Source of the DNA: Nocardioides sp. | Lineage (GTDB): Bacteria > Actinomycetota > Actinomycetes > Propionibacteriales > Nocardioidaceae | DNA: 64,000 bases | Direction: 5' to 3' | Assembly (NCBI RefSeq): GCF_030019515.1 | Contig: NZ_JASEEQ010000014.1 | Coordinates: forward strand, 62,001-126,000 | Part shown: one piece after another, positions 46,332-55,379 of the stretch | Numbering within the stretch: the stretch's first letter is position 1 | How the letters are laid out: each line of letters begins with the position of its first letter | Notes under the pieces: generated by a model | Told to the model about the DNA's origin: nothing | Seen by the model: the letters and a program-made list of their open reading frames with translations, nothing else | Database searches by the model: none | Position numbers and translations under genes: made by a program

Positions 46332-46844
46332 ATGGACGAGCTCGAGTTCGACGAGTTCTACAGCGCGTCGTTCCAGCGCGTCGTCGGCCAGGTCTACGCG
46401 ATGATCGGCAACCGGGACGAGGCACAGGAGTGCGTCCAGGAGGCCTTCGCGCGGGCCTGGGCCCACCGGCGCAAGCTGGACCGCGCCGAGCACCCCGAGG
46501 CGTGGGTGCGGACCACGGCGTACCGCCTCGCGGTGAGCCGCTGGCGCCGTACGACGCGGGCCCGCAGGCCGGTCGACCGGGCGCTCGGCGCGCCGACCGA
46601 GACGGCGCCGCCGAACGAAGCGCACGTCGCGCTGGTGGCCGCGCTCAAGCAGCTGCCCGAGGCGCAGCGGCAGGCGCTCGTCCTGCACCACATCGCCGAT
46701 CTCCCCGTCCACGACGTCGCCCGTGAGGTCGGCGTCCCCGAGGGCACCATCAAGGCCCGGCTCAGCCGCGGCCGCGCGGCGCTCGCCGCGATGCTCGCCG
46801 ACGAAGGACCCGGCGGTTTCCAGGAAGGAGCGAGCCATGCGTGA
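46332..46844 (+). CDS. ECF sigma factor, SigE family
   Basis: The 170-aa sigma-70 family protein has region 2 (about 8-75; FDEFYSASFQRVVGQVYAMIGNRDEAQECVQEAFARAWAHR is its core), a 25-residue linker, and region 4 (about 101-158; LPEAQRQALVLHHIADLPVHDVAREVGVPEGTIKARLSRGRAAL). It is of the actinobacterial SigE-type group. Its 3' end overlaps the next gene, a membrane protein, by 8 nt, the normal arrangement with an anti-sigma partner. Confidence 0.9.
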   Translation: MDELEFDEFYSASFQRVVGQVYAMIGNRDEAQECVQEAFARAWAHRRKLDRAEHPEAWVRTTAYRLAVSRWRRTTRARRPVDRALGAPTETAPPNEAHVALVAALKQLPEAQRQALVLHHIADLPVHDVAREVGVPEGTIKARLSRGRAALAAMLADEGPGGFQEGASHA

Positions 46845-47631
46845 CCCGATCGAGGAGCTCGAGAACTTCACCGTCCCAGGACCGCCCATGACTCCCCTGC
46901 CCGCCGCCGAGGTGCGCCGACGCGGCAACCGCATCCGGCGCCGCAACACGGCGCTCGCCGGTGCCGCCGCCGTCGCCGTCCTCGCTGCGATCGTCACGCC
47001 GGTCGCGCTGCTGGCCGGCGACCAGCAGGACCGCGACATCCAGCCCGCCCCCGCTCCCGAATGGCACCAGACCGTGCCCGACGGCTTCCCGCTGGCGAAC
47101 GGCCTGTTCGGCGACCCGCCGGTCACCGAGAAGTCCGGCGTCGACGACATCGTGCTGTGCGGGACGACCGCCTGGTCGCCCGACGGCCCCGTGTCCACCG
47201 CCGACCTCGCCGGCGCCCGCTTCGAGGAGAACGAGGCCTACCTCGGCCGCACGCTCGCCCTGTACGCCGACGGCGCCGCCGCCGAGCAGGCCCTCGGCTC
47301 GCTCCGCTCCGCCGTGGCGGACTGCCCGCGCGACGAGAACGGCAGCGGGCTGCCGCTGATCCAGGAGACGGTCCCGGTCGACCTCGGGCAGGACGGCTTC
47401 GCCTTCATCCAGCGCTCGAAGGACGGCGACCTCCTCGCCGAACTCACCCTCTGGGAGGTCGTCCGGTCCGGCAACGCGCTCTACGTCGACACCTCCTACG
47501 GCGCCGCCGGCGACGACCAGGCGGTGACGACGGCGATCTCGAACATGACCCACCGCTCCGAGGCGGTCCGCGCCCAGCTGTGCGTGTTCTCCGCCGACCC
47601 GTGCGCGCAGCCGGGGGGCGAGTCCGAGTAA
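46837..47631 (+). CDS. Membrane-anchored probable anti-sigma partner
   Basis: The 264-aa protein starts at ATG 46837 with AAGGAG 7 nt upstream. About 38 cytoplasmic residues, including a basic RRRGNRIRRRN cluster, precede one membrane helix (about 40-60). An outside domain of about 200 residues with four Cys follows. The short cytoplasmic part lacks a zinc-binding HxxxCxxC anti-sigma motif, so the anti-sigma role is inferred from the 8-nt overlap with the sigma gene. The outside domain is Asp/Glu-rich near the C-terminus and could sense a signal. Confidence 0.7.
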   Translation: MRDPIEELENFTVPGPPMTPLPAAEVRRRGNRIRRRNTALAGAAAVAVLAAIVTPVALLAGDQQDRDIQPAPAPEWHQTVPDGFPLANGLFGDPPVTEKSGVDDIVLCGTTAWSPDGPVSTADLAGARFEENEAYLGRTLALYADGAAAEQALGSLRSAVADCPRDENGSGLPLIQETVPVDLGQDGFAFIQRSKDGDLLAELTLWEVVRSGNALYVDTSYGAAGDDQAVTTAISNMTHRSEAVRAQLCVFSADPCAQPGGESE

Positions 47632-47668
47632 CCCGGCCCGCGCCCGGGTCGCCGGCCGCGGCCTCCAC

Positions 47669-47717
47669 AGAGTGCGGTGTCTGGGATCAACCTGGTTCAT
47701 CCCAGGCACCGCACTTT
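47669..47717. terminator. Bidirectional terminator between anti-sigma and sucD genes
   Basis: A 17-bp stem (47671-47687 with 47699-47715, one G-U pair) closes an 11-nt loop. It lies between convergent genes, and AC/TTT runs beside the base help in both directions. Confidence 0.85.
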
Positions 47718-47743
47718 CCGACGCACCCCCGTGCGCGGGTGGA

Positions 47744-48637
47744 TCAGAGCGAGGCGAGGACCTCACGCATGATCGCGGCGGTCTCGGACGGCGTCTTGCC
47801 GACCTTCACGCCGACGGCCTCGAGGGCCTCCTTCTTCGCCTGCGCGGTGCCGGAGGAGCCGGAGACGATGGCGCCGGCGTGGCCCATGGTCTTGCCCTCG
47901 GGCGCGGTGAAGCCGGCGACGTAGCCGACGACCGGCTTGGTCACGTGCTCCTTGATGTACGCCGCGGCCCGCTCCTCGGCGTCGCCGCCGATCTCGCCGA
48001 TCATCACGATCGCCTTCGTGTCCGGGTCGGCCTCGAACGCCGCGAGGGCGTCGATGTGGGTGGTGCCGATGATCGGGTCGCCGCCGATGCCGATGGCGGT
48101 CGAGAAGCCGTGGTCCCGCAGCTCGTACATCATCTGGTAGGTGAGCGTGCCGGACTTCGACACCAGGCCGACCGGGCCGGAGCCCGCGATCGTGGCGGGC
48201 GTGATGCCGGCCAGCGACTCGCCCGGCGTGATGACGCCGGGGCAGTTCGGGCCGATCATCCGGGTGCCGCCCGTGTTCGCGGGGCTCTGCAGGTACGCGA
48301 ACACCTCGGCGGTGTCCTGCACGGGCACGCCCTCGGTGATGACGACGAGCAGGCCGATGCCGGCGTCGATGGCCTCGATGCAGGCGTCCTTGGTGAAGGC
48401 CGGGGGGACGAACACGACCGACACGTCGGCGCCGGTCTCGGCCATCGCCTCCTTCACCGTGCCGAACACGGGCAGGTCCTTGCCGCCCAGCTCGATCGAG
48501 GTGCCGGCCTTGCGGGCGTTCACGCCGCCGACGATGTTGGATCCCGCCTCGACCATGAGGGTGGTGTGCTTGGAGCCCATGCCACCGGTCATGCCCTGGA
48601 CGATGATCTTGGAGTCCTTGTTCAGGTAGATCGACAT
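47744..48637 (-). CDS. sucD: Succinyl-CoA synthetase alpha subunit
   Basis: The 297-aa alpha subunit binds CoA and carries the phosphohistidine, H253 in GKTMGHAGAIV. The CoA-binding strand is VQGMTGGMGSKHT (13-25). PNCPGVITPGE and GIGGDPIIGT are family-typical. It follows sucC after 19 nt. It makes ATP or GTP from succinyl-CoA, linking the TCA cycle and the methylmalonyl-CoA route to the two succinate dehydrogenases in the window. Confidence 0.96.
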   Translation of the reverse strand: MSIYLNKDSKIIVQGMTGGMGSKHTTLMVEAGSNIVGGVNARKAGTSIELGGKDLPVFGTVKEAMAETGADVSVVFVPPAFTKDACIEAIDAGIGLLVVITEGVPVQDTAEVFAYLQSPANTGGTRMIGPNCPGVITPGESLAGITPATIAGSGPVGLVSKSGTLTYQMMYELRDHGFSTAIGIGGDPIIGTTHIDALAAFEADPDTKAIVMIGEIGGDAEERAAAYIKEHVTKPVVGYVAGFTAPEGKTMGHAGAIVSGSSGTAQAKKEALEAVGVKVGKTPSETAAIMREVLASL

Positions 48638-48656
48638 TGGTTCGTGGTCTCCAGTC

Positions 48657-49817
48657 TCAGGCGTTCGCGAGCTCGGCGGCCTTGTCGGCCGCGCCGTCCA
48701 TGGTGTCGACCATGGTCACCAGGGGGTGGGCGGCCTCGTTGAGGATCCGCCGGCCCTCGTCGACGTTGTTGCCGTCGAGCCGTACGACGAGCGGCTTGGT
48801 GGCCTCGTCGCCGAGGATGTTCAGGGCGCCGACGATGCCGTTGGCGACCTCGTCGCAGGCGGTGATCCCGCCGAACACGTTCACGAACACGGCCTTGACC
48901 TGCTCGTCGCCGAGGATCACGTGCAGGCCGTCGGCCATCACCTGGGCGTTGGCGCCGCCGCCGATGTCGAGGAAGTTCGCGGGCTTGACCCCACCGTGCT
49001 TCTCCCCGGCGTAGGCGACCACGTCGAGCGTGGACATGACCAGGCCGGCGCCGTTGCCGATGATGCCGACCGAGCCGTCGAGCTTGACGTAGTTGAGGCC
49101 CTTGTCCTTGGCGACGGACTCGAGCGGGTCCTCCTCCTCGCGGATCACGAAGGACGCGTGGTCCTCGTGGCGGAACTCGGCGTTCTCGTCGAGCGACACC
49201 TTGCCGTCGAGCGCCTCGAGCCTGTCGCCGGCCAGCCGCGCGAGCGGGTTGACCTCGACCAGCGTGGCGTCCTCCGCCACGAAGACCTTCCACAGCGCGA
49301 GCACGGTCTGCACGGCCTGCTCGGTCAGCGCCTCGGGGAACTTCGCGTCGGCGACGATCTCGCGGGCCTTGGCCTCGTCGACGCCGGTGCCCGGGTCGAT
49401 CGGGATCTGGCGCACGGCGTCGGGGTTGGTCTTGGCGACCTCCTCGATCTCCACGCCGCCCTCGACGCTGGCGATGCACAGGTAGCGACGGTTGGCCCGG
49501 TCGAGGAGGAAGGAGAAGTAGTACTCCTCCTCGATGCTGGCGGCGGGAGCGATGAGCACGCGGTTCACGCGGAGGCCCTTGATCTCCATGCCGAGGATCG
49601 CCTCGGCGTGCGTGCGAGCCTCCTCGGGCGTCTTGGCGAGCTTCACGCCGCCCGCCTTGCCGCGGCCACCGGCCTTCACCTGCGCCTTGACCACCACGAC
49701 ACCCAGCTGCTCAGCAGCGGCCTGGGCCTCGTCGGGGGTGTGGGCGACGATGCCGAGAGTGACCGGTACGTCGTGCTTGGCGAAGAGCTCCTTCGCCTGG
49801 TACTCCATCAGATCCAC
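48657..49817 (-). CDS. sucC: Succinyl-CoA synthetase beta subunit
   Basis: The 386-aa ATP-grasp protein has the N-terminal fingerprint EYQAKELFAKHDVPVTLG, VVKAQVKAGGRGKAGGVKLA for nucleotide, and NVFGGITACDEVANGIV for the CoA-ligand half. I chose GTG 49817 (MDLMEYQ after initiation), which aligns with homologues that start MDLFEYQ, with GGTGG 4 nt upstream; ATG 49808 is the alternative. A TAGGGT hexamer at 49907-49902 may be its -10. The 157-bp leader upstream has no other clear signal. Confidence 0.95.
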   Translation of the reverse strand: MDLMEYQAKELFAKHDVPVTLGIVAHTPDEAQAAAEQLGVVVVKAQVKAGGRGKAGGVKLAKTPEEARTHAEAILGMEIKGLRVNRVLIAPAASIEEEYYFSFLLDRANRRYLCIASVEGGVEIEEVAKTNPDAVRQIPIDPGTGVDEAKAREIVADAKFPEALTEQAVQTVLALWKVFVAEDATLVEVNPLARLAGDRLEALDGKVSLDENAEFRHEDHASFVIREEEDPLESVAKDKGLNYVKLDGSVGIIGNGAGLVMSTLDVVAYAGEKHGGVKPANFLDIGGGANAQVMADGLHVILGDEQVKAVFVNVFGGITACDEVANGIVGALNILGDEATKPLVVRLDGNNVDEGRRILNEAAHPLVTMVDTMDGAADKAAELANA

Positions 49818-49974
49818 TGATCCACCATGTTCCTCTGTCGGAGCGGGCGGACGCATTTGACGTCCGCGCGCCGCTGGGATGTCGCTCGGGTGTCCTCGGG
49901 CACCCTAGTCCGCACCCCGCGCGTACGACGAGAGCGGCCGGACGTGACGCATGGCATACGACTCGTCGGTAACC

Positions 49975-50406
49975 TCAGTCGGCGAAGTGCTCCGCGACCC
50001 AGCCGGTGATCTCACCGGTCGTCGCGCCCGGGGTGAAGACCTTGGCGACGCCGAGCTCCTCGAGCACCGGGATGTCGTCCTCGGGGATGATCCCGCCCCC
50101 GAAGACCACGATGTCGGCGGCGTCCCGCTCCCGGAGCAGCTCGAGCAGCCGGCGGAACAGCGTCATGTGCGCCCCGGAGAGCACCGAGAGCCCGATCAGG
50201 TCGGCGTCCTCCTGGATCGCGGTCTCGACGATCTGCTCCGGCGTCTGGTGCAGCCCGGTGTACACGACCTCGTGGCCCGCGTCGCGCAGCGCGCGTGCGA
50301 CGATCTTGGCGCCCCGGTCGTGACCGTCGAGGCCGGGCTTCCCGACCACGATCCGGACCCGCGGCGGGGTGGTGACCGGGCTCTCCGTGGGCGTGGTCGA
50401 CGTCAT
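49975..50406 (-). CDS. Stand-alone cobalamin-binding protein (mutase C-domain-like)
   Basis: The 143-aa protein is a single B12-binding domain of the methylmalonyl-CoA mutase type. DGHDRG at 27-32 (His29 is the expected cobalt ligand), GLSVLSGAHM near the nucleotide loop, and VFGGGIIPEDD follow in order. Unlike MutB, no barrel is attached. It could be the small subunit of a split acyl-CoA mutase (isobutyryl- or 2-hydroxyisobutyryl-like), whose large subunit is not in the window, or a cobalamin carrier. The start has a Thr/Pro-rich 15-residue lead. Confidence 0.85.
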   Translation of the reverse strand: MTSTTPTESPVTTPPRVRIVVGKPGLDGHDRGAKIVARALRDAGHEVVYTGLHQTPEQIVETAIQEDADLIGLSVLSGAHMTLFRRLLELLRERDAADIVVFGGGIIPEDDIPVLEELGVAKVFTPGATTGEITGWVAEHFAD

Positions 50407-50544
50407 GGCCGCAGGCTAACCCACTCGCGGGCCGGGGTGACCCTGACCACGTCCCTCCCCGATTCCGGGGCGAAACGGGTTCAGGTACCCGCCCGACTTG
50501 CCGAAGATTCCCCAGAAGGTTTCTCGCGCCCGTGATCTTTCCGT

Positions 50545-50550
50545 TACAGT
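50545..50550 (+). promoter_or_regulatory. Candidate -10 element of the M23 peptidase gene
   Basis: TACAGT fits TANNNT and would give a leader of about 36 nt with a GGAG site before ATG 50593. No strong -35 is visible. Confidence 0.3.
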
Positions 50551-50592
50551 CGGGCGTCGCCGTCTGAACCCCGAGCAGCGGAGAACTTATTC

Positions 50593-51555
50593 ATGGGCAA
50601 CCACCGAGCGGAACGTCGCGGCCCCAGCCGCCGTCCGTCGGATCTCCCGACCCCGCTCGAGGCCGTGACCCCGGTCGCCGTCGGCGGCAAGCGCCGGGCG
50701 ACCCCGCCGGCCAAGGCCCCGAAGCTCCTGAAGACCGCGAAGCCTCCCAAGACCATGAAGGCCCGCCCGGCGGTGAGCGACACGCCGGGTGGTCGTGTCC
50801 ACCGCCACTCCGCCCCCCGCGGGTCGCTCTTCCGCGGCCTCCCCTCGCCGCCGATCCTGCTCGGTGTCGCCGCGCTCGCGATCTCCGCGGGCGGAGCCCT
50901 CACGGCCGCGAACGGCGGGCTCGGCGAGGACGCCGCCCGGTTCACCCAGGCGAGCGCGCTCAGCGGCGCCAGCGACGTCTCCCGGGTCAGCCTGCTCGAC
51001 CGCGGCACGATCAGTCGTGACTCCCGCCGGGATGCCCTCGAGGATCGCGCCGACGCGAAGCTCGTCGCGCAGGCCGAGGACCAGGCCCGCCAGCGCGACG
51101 CCGCGCTCGCGAAGCTGACCGCCCTCGCCCAGCAGCAGGCCGACAAGCTCCGGCTCAACCAGTGGGTGCTGCCCGTCTCCGGCTACCACCTGACCGCCGG
51201 CTTCGGCGAGTACAGCGGCCTGTGGTCGCACTACCACACGGGCCTGGACTTCGCGGCGCCCAGCGGCACCCCCATCGTGGCGATCGCCAACGGCGTGGTC
51301 ACCTCCGTCGGCTACGACGGCGCGTACGGCAACAAGACCGTCATCACGCTCGACGACGGCACCGAGCTGTGGTTCTGCCACCAGACGTCGTACACCGTCA
51401 GCGAGGGCCAGGAGGTCCGGGCCGGCGACCTGATCGGGTACGTCGGCTCCACCGGCAACGTGACCGGCCCGCACCTGCACCTCGAGGTCCGCCCCGGCGC
51501 CGGCGACCCCGTCGACCCGTACCAGGCGCTCGTGGTCCACGGGCTCACGCCCTGA
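50593..51555 (+). CDS. M23-family (LytM) peptidoglycan endopeptidase, membrane-anchored
   Basis: The 320-aa protein has a basic cytoplasmic lead (1-84), one helix at 86-104, a coiled-coil stalk (about 140-187), and a C-terminal M23 domain. Zinc and catalytic residues appear in HYHTGLD (H215, D219) and HLHLE (H294, H296), with a further His in FCHQ (263). So it is an active-type zinc endopeptidase that acts on cell-wall cross-links outside the cell. The gene ends four bases before the convergent pcrA stop. Confidence 0.88.
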   Translation: MGNHRAERRGPSRRPSDLPTPLEAVTPVAVGGKRRATPPAKAPKLLKTAKPPKTMKARPAVSDTPGGRVHRHSAPRGSLFRGLPSPPILLGVAALAISAGGALTAANGGLGEDAARFTQASALSGASDVSRVSLLDRGTISRDSRRDALEDRADAKLVAQAEDQARQRDAALAKLTALAQQQADKLRLNQWVLPVSGYHLTAGFGEYSGLWSHYHTGLDFAAPSGTPIVAIANGVVTSVGYDGAYGNKTVITLDDGTELWFCHQTSYTVSEGQEVRAGDLIGYVGSTGNVTGPHLHLEVRPGAGDPVDPYQALVVHGLTP

Positions 51556-51559
51556 CGCG

Positions 51560-53995
51560 CTAGAGCTTCTCTACCGGCGCATACCTGAGCAGCAGCCGCT
51601 TGACGCCCTCGGAGCCGAAGTCGATCGAGGCGACGGCCTTCTCGGCGACCCCCTCGAGGGCGACGACGGTACCCATGCCGAACGAGTCGTGCAGCACCCG
51701 GTCGCCGGGCTCGAGGCTGGGGATCTCGCGGGCCGGCTTGGCGCGGGCCGCGGCGTCGGCTCGGACGGCGGCGGCGGAGAAGTTCCGGCGGCCGGCCGCG
51801 GTCGGGGACCCGAGCCGGGCGGCGGAGCCGCTCGCGAGGTCGGGCCGGCCCCACCGGGTCTGGGCGGCCTCGGTGCGCCGCCAGTCGACCAGGTCCACCG
51901 GCAGCTCGTCGAGGAAGCGCGACCCGGGGTTGTGCGAGGGTGCGCCCCACGCCGAGCGGACCACGGCCCGGGAGACGTAGAGGCGCTCGCGCGCCCGGGT
52001 GACCCCGACGTACGCCAGCCGGCGCTCCTCCTCGAGCTCGTCATGGTCGCCGAGCGAGCGGGAGTGCGGGAACACGCCGTCCTCGAGCCCGGTGAGGAAC
52101 ACGACGGGGAACTCCAGCCCCTTCGCGGTGTGCAGGGTCATCAGCGTGACGACCCCGGCGTCCTCCGGGTCGTCGTCGGGGATCTGGTCGGCGTCGGCGA
52201 CCAGCGCGACCCGCTCGAGGAAGTCGGCGAGGCCGGGCGCGAGCGTGCCCGCGTCGACGTCCGAGGGGTCGGCGGACGGGCCGGCGACGGGGTCGTCGGC
52301 GAACTCGCGCGCGACCGCGACGAGCTCGGCGAGGTTCTCCAGCCGGGTCTCGTCCTGCGGGTCGTCGCTCTCCTCGAGCGCGGTGAGGTACCCCGAACGG
52401 GCCAGCGCGGTCTCCAGGATCACGTCGGGGCGCTCTGCGCCGTCGACCATCGACTGGAGCTCCTCGATCATCGCGACGAAGCCCTGGATCTGGGTCAGCG
52501 ACCGGGTGGCGAGGCCGGGGGCGTCCTGGGCGCGGCGCAGCGCCTCCCAGAACGTGGTCCGGTCGCGCTCGGCGAGCGCGTTGACGCACGCGACCGCCCG
52601 GTCGCCGATGCCCCGCTTGGGCGTGTTCAGGATCCGGCGCAACGAGACCTGGTCGGCGGGGTTGACCAGCAGCCGGAGGTAGGCGAGCGCGTCGCGGACC
52701 TCGCGCCGCTCATAGAACCGGACGCCGCCGACCACCTTGTAGGGCATGCCGAGGCGGATGAAGATCTCCTCGAACACGCGGGACTGGGCGTTGGTGCGGT
52801 AGAAGACCGCGACGTCCCCGGGCCGGTAGGCCTTCGCGTCGGTGAGCCGGTCGATCTCCTCGGAGACGAACCGGGCCTCGTCGTGCTCGTCGTCGGCGAC
52901 ATACCCGACGATCCGCTCGCCGTCACCGGCGTCGGACCACAGCCGCTTGGGCTTGCGCGCCTGGTTGTGGCCGATCACGGAGTTCGCGGCGGTCAGGATG
53001 GTCTGCGTGGAGCGGTAGTTCTGCTCGAGCATGATCGAGGTGGCGTTCGGGAAGTCCTGCTCGAAGTCGAGGATGTTGCGGATGTTCGCGCCCCGGAACG
53101 CGTAGATCGACTGGTCCGCGTCACCGACGACCATCAACTCCGCGGGAGCGACGCGCTCGGCGGACGGGTCGACCTCCTCCATCCGGTCGGCGCAGAGCTG
53201 GTGGATGAAGGCGTACTGCGCGTGGTTGGTGTCCTGGTACTCGTCGACGAGCACGTGCCGGAACCGACGCCGGTAGGTCTCGCGGACCTCGGGGAGCTGT
53301 TGGAACAGGTGCACCGTGAACATGATCAGGTCGTCGAAGTCGAGCGCGTTCGCCTGGAGCAGCCGCCGCTGGTAGGTGGTGTACGCCGCGGCGTACGTCT
53401 CCTCGAGGCGGTTGCGCGCGTCCTTGGCCGCCTCGTCCGGGTCGCGCAGCTCGTTCTTCTGGTTGGACACCCAGTGCAGCAGCGCGCCGGGCTGGTAGCG
53501 CTTCGGGTCGAGGTCCAGGTCGTTGCAGACCAGCGTCATCAGCCGCTTCTGGTCCGCGGCGTCGTAGATCGAGAAGTTGGACTTGAACCCGCCCCCGTCG
53601 AAGCGGAGCGCGTCGATCTCCTTGCGGAGGATCCGCACGCACGCGGAGTGGAACGTCGAGACCCACATGATCCGGGCCCGCCTGCCGACCAGGTCCTCGA
53701 CCCGCTCCTTCATCTCGGCGGCGGCCTTGTTCGTGAACGTGATCGCCAGGACCGACCCGGGGTGGGCCCTGCGCTCGGAGATCAGCCAGGCGATCCGGCG
53801 GGTCAGCACCCGGGTCTTGCCCGAGCCCGCGCCGGCCACGACCAGCAGCGGCGCGCCCTCGTGGACGACCGCGGCGCGCTGCGGCTCGTTGAGCCCCTCG
53901 AGCAGCTCCTCGCGGGTGGGTCCGCGGCGGGTCGGCTCCGGCCCGTCGGGGGCGGGGGTGGCGGGCATGCCGGGCAAGGGGATCGAGATGCTCAT
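51560..53995 (-). CDS. pcrA: ATP-dependent DNA helicase PcrA/UvrD
   Basis: The 811-aa SF1A helicase unwinds DNA in repair and replication. Walker A GAGSGKT is at 55-61, ITFTNKAAAEMKERV is motif Ia, VDEYQDTNHAQY is Walker B, VVGDADQSIYAFRGA motif III, LEQNYRST motif IV, TLHTAKGLEFPVVFLTG motif V and VGVTRARERLYVS motif VI. A C-terminal Tudor-like segment (GDRVLHDSFGMGTVVALEG) binds RNA polymerase in PcrA. Length is normal for PcrA. It is convergent with the M23 gene. Confidence 0.95.
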   Translation of the reverse strand: MSISIPLPGMPATPAPDGPEPTRRGPTREELLEGLNEPQRAAVVHEGAPLLVVAGAGSGKTRVLTRRIAWLISERRAHPGSVLAITFTNKAAAEMKERVEDLVGRRARIMWVSTFHSACVRILRKEIDALRFDGGGFKSNFSIYDAADQKRLMTLVCNDLDLDPKRYQPGALLHWVSNQKNELRDPDEAAKDARNRLEETYAAAYTTYQRRLLQANALDFDDLIMFTVHLFQQLPEVRETYRRRFRHVLVDEYQDTNHAQYAFIHQLCADRMEEVDPSAERVAPAELMVVGDADQSIYAFRGANIRNILDFEQDFPNATSIMLEQNYRSTQTILTAANSVIGHNQARKPKRLWSDAGDGERIVGYVADDEHDEARFVSEEIDRLTDAKAYRPGDVAVFYRTNAQSRVFEEIFIRLGMPYKVVGGVRFYERREVRDALAYLRLLVNPADQVSLRRILNTPKRGIGDRAVACVNALAERDRTTFWEALRRAQDAPGLATRSLTQIQGFVAMIEELQSMVDGAERPDVILETALARSGYLTALEESDDPQDETRLENLAELVAVAREFADDPVAGPSADPSDVDAGTLAPGLADFLERVALVADADQIPDDDPEDAGVVTLMTLHTAKGLEFPVVFLTGLEDGVFPHSRSLGDHDELEEERRLAYVGVTRARERLYVSRAVVRSAWGAPSHNPGSRFLDELPVDLVDWRRTEAAQTRWGRPDLASGSAARLGSPTAAGRRNFSAAAVRADAAARAKPAREIPSLEPGDRVLHDSFGMGTVVALEGVAEKAVASIDFGSEGVKRLLLRYAPVEKL

Positions 53996-54029
53996 GCTGC
54001 CGGCCAGCCTACGTGCCGGGACCCTCGTC

Positions 54030-54506
54030 TCAGGCGACGACCGTCACCACCGACAGGGTGCCGCTGCCGTAGCCCGCGATCTCGAGGGTCACGTCCTCAC
54101 GCACGCCCGGCGTCGCCGCGCACGCCGCGATCTGCGGGGGCAGCGGGTCCTGCGGGGCGAACGTCGCCGAGAGCCGCTGGTGCACCCCGCCGCTGTCGCC
54201 GATCGGCGCCGCGAGCACGTTGAGGATCTCCGAGACGTTCTCGAACAGGTTGTCGGGCAGGAAGCCGTCCTCGACGGCGGCATCCGCACCGCCCCTGGGG
54301 ATCAGCGCGAGAGCGGCGCCGGCGTACGCCGCCAGCGGCAGGTCCATCACCGCGACCGTGGCCAGGTTGTGCTGCGGGTCGACGTACGCCGCGACCACCG
54401 GGCGGGGCGGGTCGAGGGTGATCGGGGACCCGTCGCTCACGGTGACATCGCGGCCGAGCAGGCCCTCGAAGACGTCCTTGATCAGCTTGCGGTCCGGGAG
54501 GCTCAT
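54030..54506 (-). CDS. CheX/CheC-like protein of the chemotaxis cluster
   Basis: The 158-aa protein has ENVSEILNVLAAPIGD at about 89-104, resembling the E-N catalytic helix of CheX/CheC phosphatases that remove phosphate from CheY. The overall fold looks like mixed strands and helices of CheX length. It lies 10 nt after a cheY gene and is probably cotranscribed with it, so CheY-P phosphatase is the likely role. Similarity is limited to this motif and size, so the call is moderate. Confidence 0.6.
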   Translation of the reverse strand: MSLPDRKLIKDVFEGLLGRDVTVSDGSPITLDPPRPVVAAYVDPQHNLATVAVMDLPLAAYAGAALALIPRGGADAAVEDGFLPDNLFENVSEILNVLAAPIGDSGGVHQRLSATFAPQDPLPPQIAACAATPGVREDVTLEIAGYGSGTLSVVTVVA

Positions 54507-54516
54507 CGTCGGCCCC

Positions 54517-54879
54517 TCAGCCCAGCATGCCGACGAGCGCGGACTCGAAGTGCTCGGGGGTGAACGGCTTGGCGATCAGGAAGAGCGCGCCCGCTGCCGC
54601 GGCGGTCTCGCGCATCTCCTCGGAGCCCTCGGACGTGACGAACCCGAACGGGACGGCGTTGCCGCTGCCGCGCAGGTCGCGGAGCAGCTCGATCCCCGTC
54701 TTGTTCGGCATGTTCCAGTCCGAGAGGACGAGGTCGGGACGCTCCGTGGCGACCTTGTCGAGCGCGTCGGCACCGTCCGTGGCCTCCACGAAGTCGTGGT
54801 GCCCGAAGCCGGCCTGGCGCATCGTGCGCAGCACGATCTGGCGCATCACGCGACTGTCGTCGGCGATGATGATCTTCAT
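54517..54879 (-). CDS. cheY: Single-domain response regulator (CheY-like)
   Basis: The 120-aa receiver domain has the acidic pair D7-D8, phospho-acceptor D54 in LSDWNMP, the Thr/Ser in FVTSEGS and Lys in IAKPF. No output domain follows. AGGAG lies upstream of the ATG. It stands between two CheX-like genes, as expected for a response regulator and its phosphatase. The second CheY-like protein is at 55376-55771. Confidence 0.9.
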   Translation of the reverse strand: MKIIIADDSRVMRQIVLRTMRQAGFGHHDFVEATDGADALDKVATERPDLVLSDWNMPNKTGIELLRDLRGSGNAVPFGFVTSEGSEEMRETAAAAGALFLIAKPFTPEHFESALVGMLG

Positions 54880-54917
54880 GGTCGAGTGCTCTCCTCGTTG
54901 TGTGTGGGGGGTGGGGG

Positions 54918-55379
54918 TCAGGAGTCCCCGGCGAGCTCGGCGTCCGGCACGATCTGGACGTGGACCGGGTTGCCCCGCCAGGACACCACGAGGCTCTCCT
55001 CGGAGGACCGCGGTGAGGCGCTCGCGCGGACGCCCGGCAGGCCGAGCGTCATCGAGCCGCCGATGGCGCCCTTGACGCTGCCACCGACGACGTTGAGCAC
55101 CTCCCCGACGGCGTCGTGGACGTCCGGCTCGTCGACCGGCTCGTCCGGGCCGATGCCCAGCAGGGCGCCCGCGATCTGGGTCGCGACCGCGCTGTCACAG
55201 GTCAGCAGCAACCGGCCGTTCCAGCCGCCACGGATCTCGATGTGAGCCTGGAGCCCGGTCTCGAACTCCGCGGGCACGCCGGTGGGCCAGGGATCGGCGG
55301 CCTCGAAGAGCATCGAGCCCCAGACCTGCTCGATGGCGGCATGGACCAGAGCCTGGTCGGGCGCGCTGTAGGTGGTCAT
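54918..55379 (-). CDS. cheX: CheX-like chemotaxis phosphatase
   Basis: The 153-aa protein matches CheX: an N-terminal helix, then HAAIEQVWGSMLF, and VGEVLNVVGGSVKGA with the E-x-x-N catalytic pair, then a strand and AVRIVP-like end. CheX removes phosphate from CheY. The ATG at 55379 overlaps the stop of the CheY-like gene (ATGA). So this phosphatase is coupled to one CheY, while 54030 seems to belong to the other. Confidence 0.8.
   Translation of the reverse strand: MTTYSAPDQALVHAAIEQVWGSMLFEAADPWPTGVPAEFETGLQAHIEIRGGWNGRLLLTCDSAVATQIAGALLGIGPDEPVDEPDVHDAVGEVLNVVGGSVKGAIGGSMTLGLPGVRASASPRSSEESLVVSWRGNPVHVQIVPDAELAGDS

Noticed and set aside
50407..50592. Possible c-di-AMP (ydaO) riboswitch before the M23 peptidase gene
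   Set aside because: This class often precedes actinobacterial wall hydrolases, but the conserved blocks are not present, and the likely promoter leaves only about 36 nt of leader.
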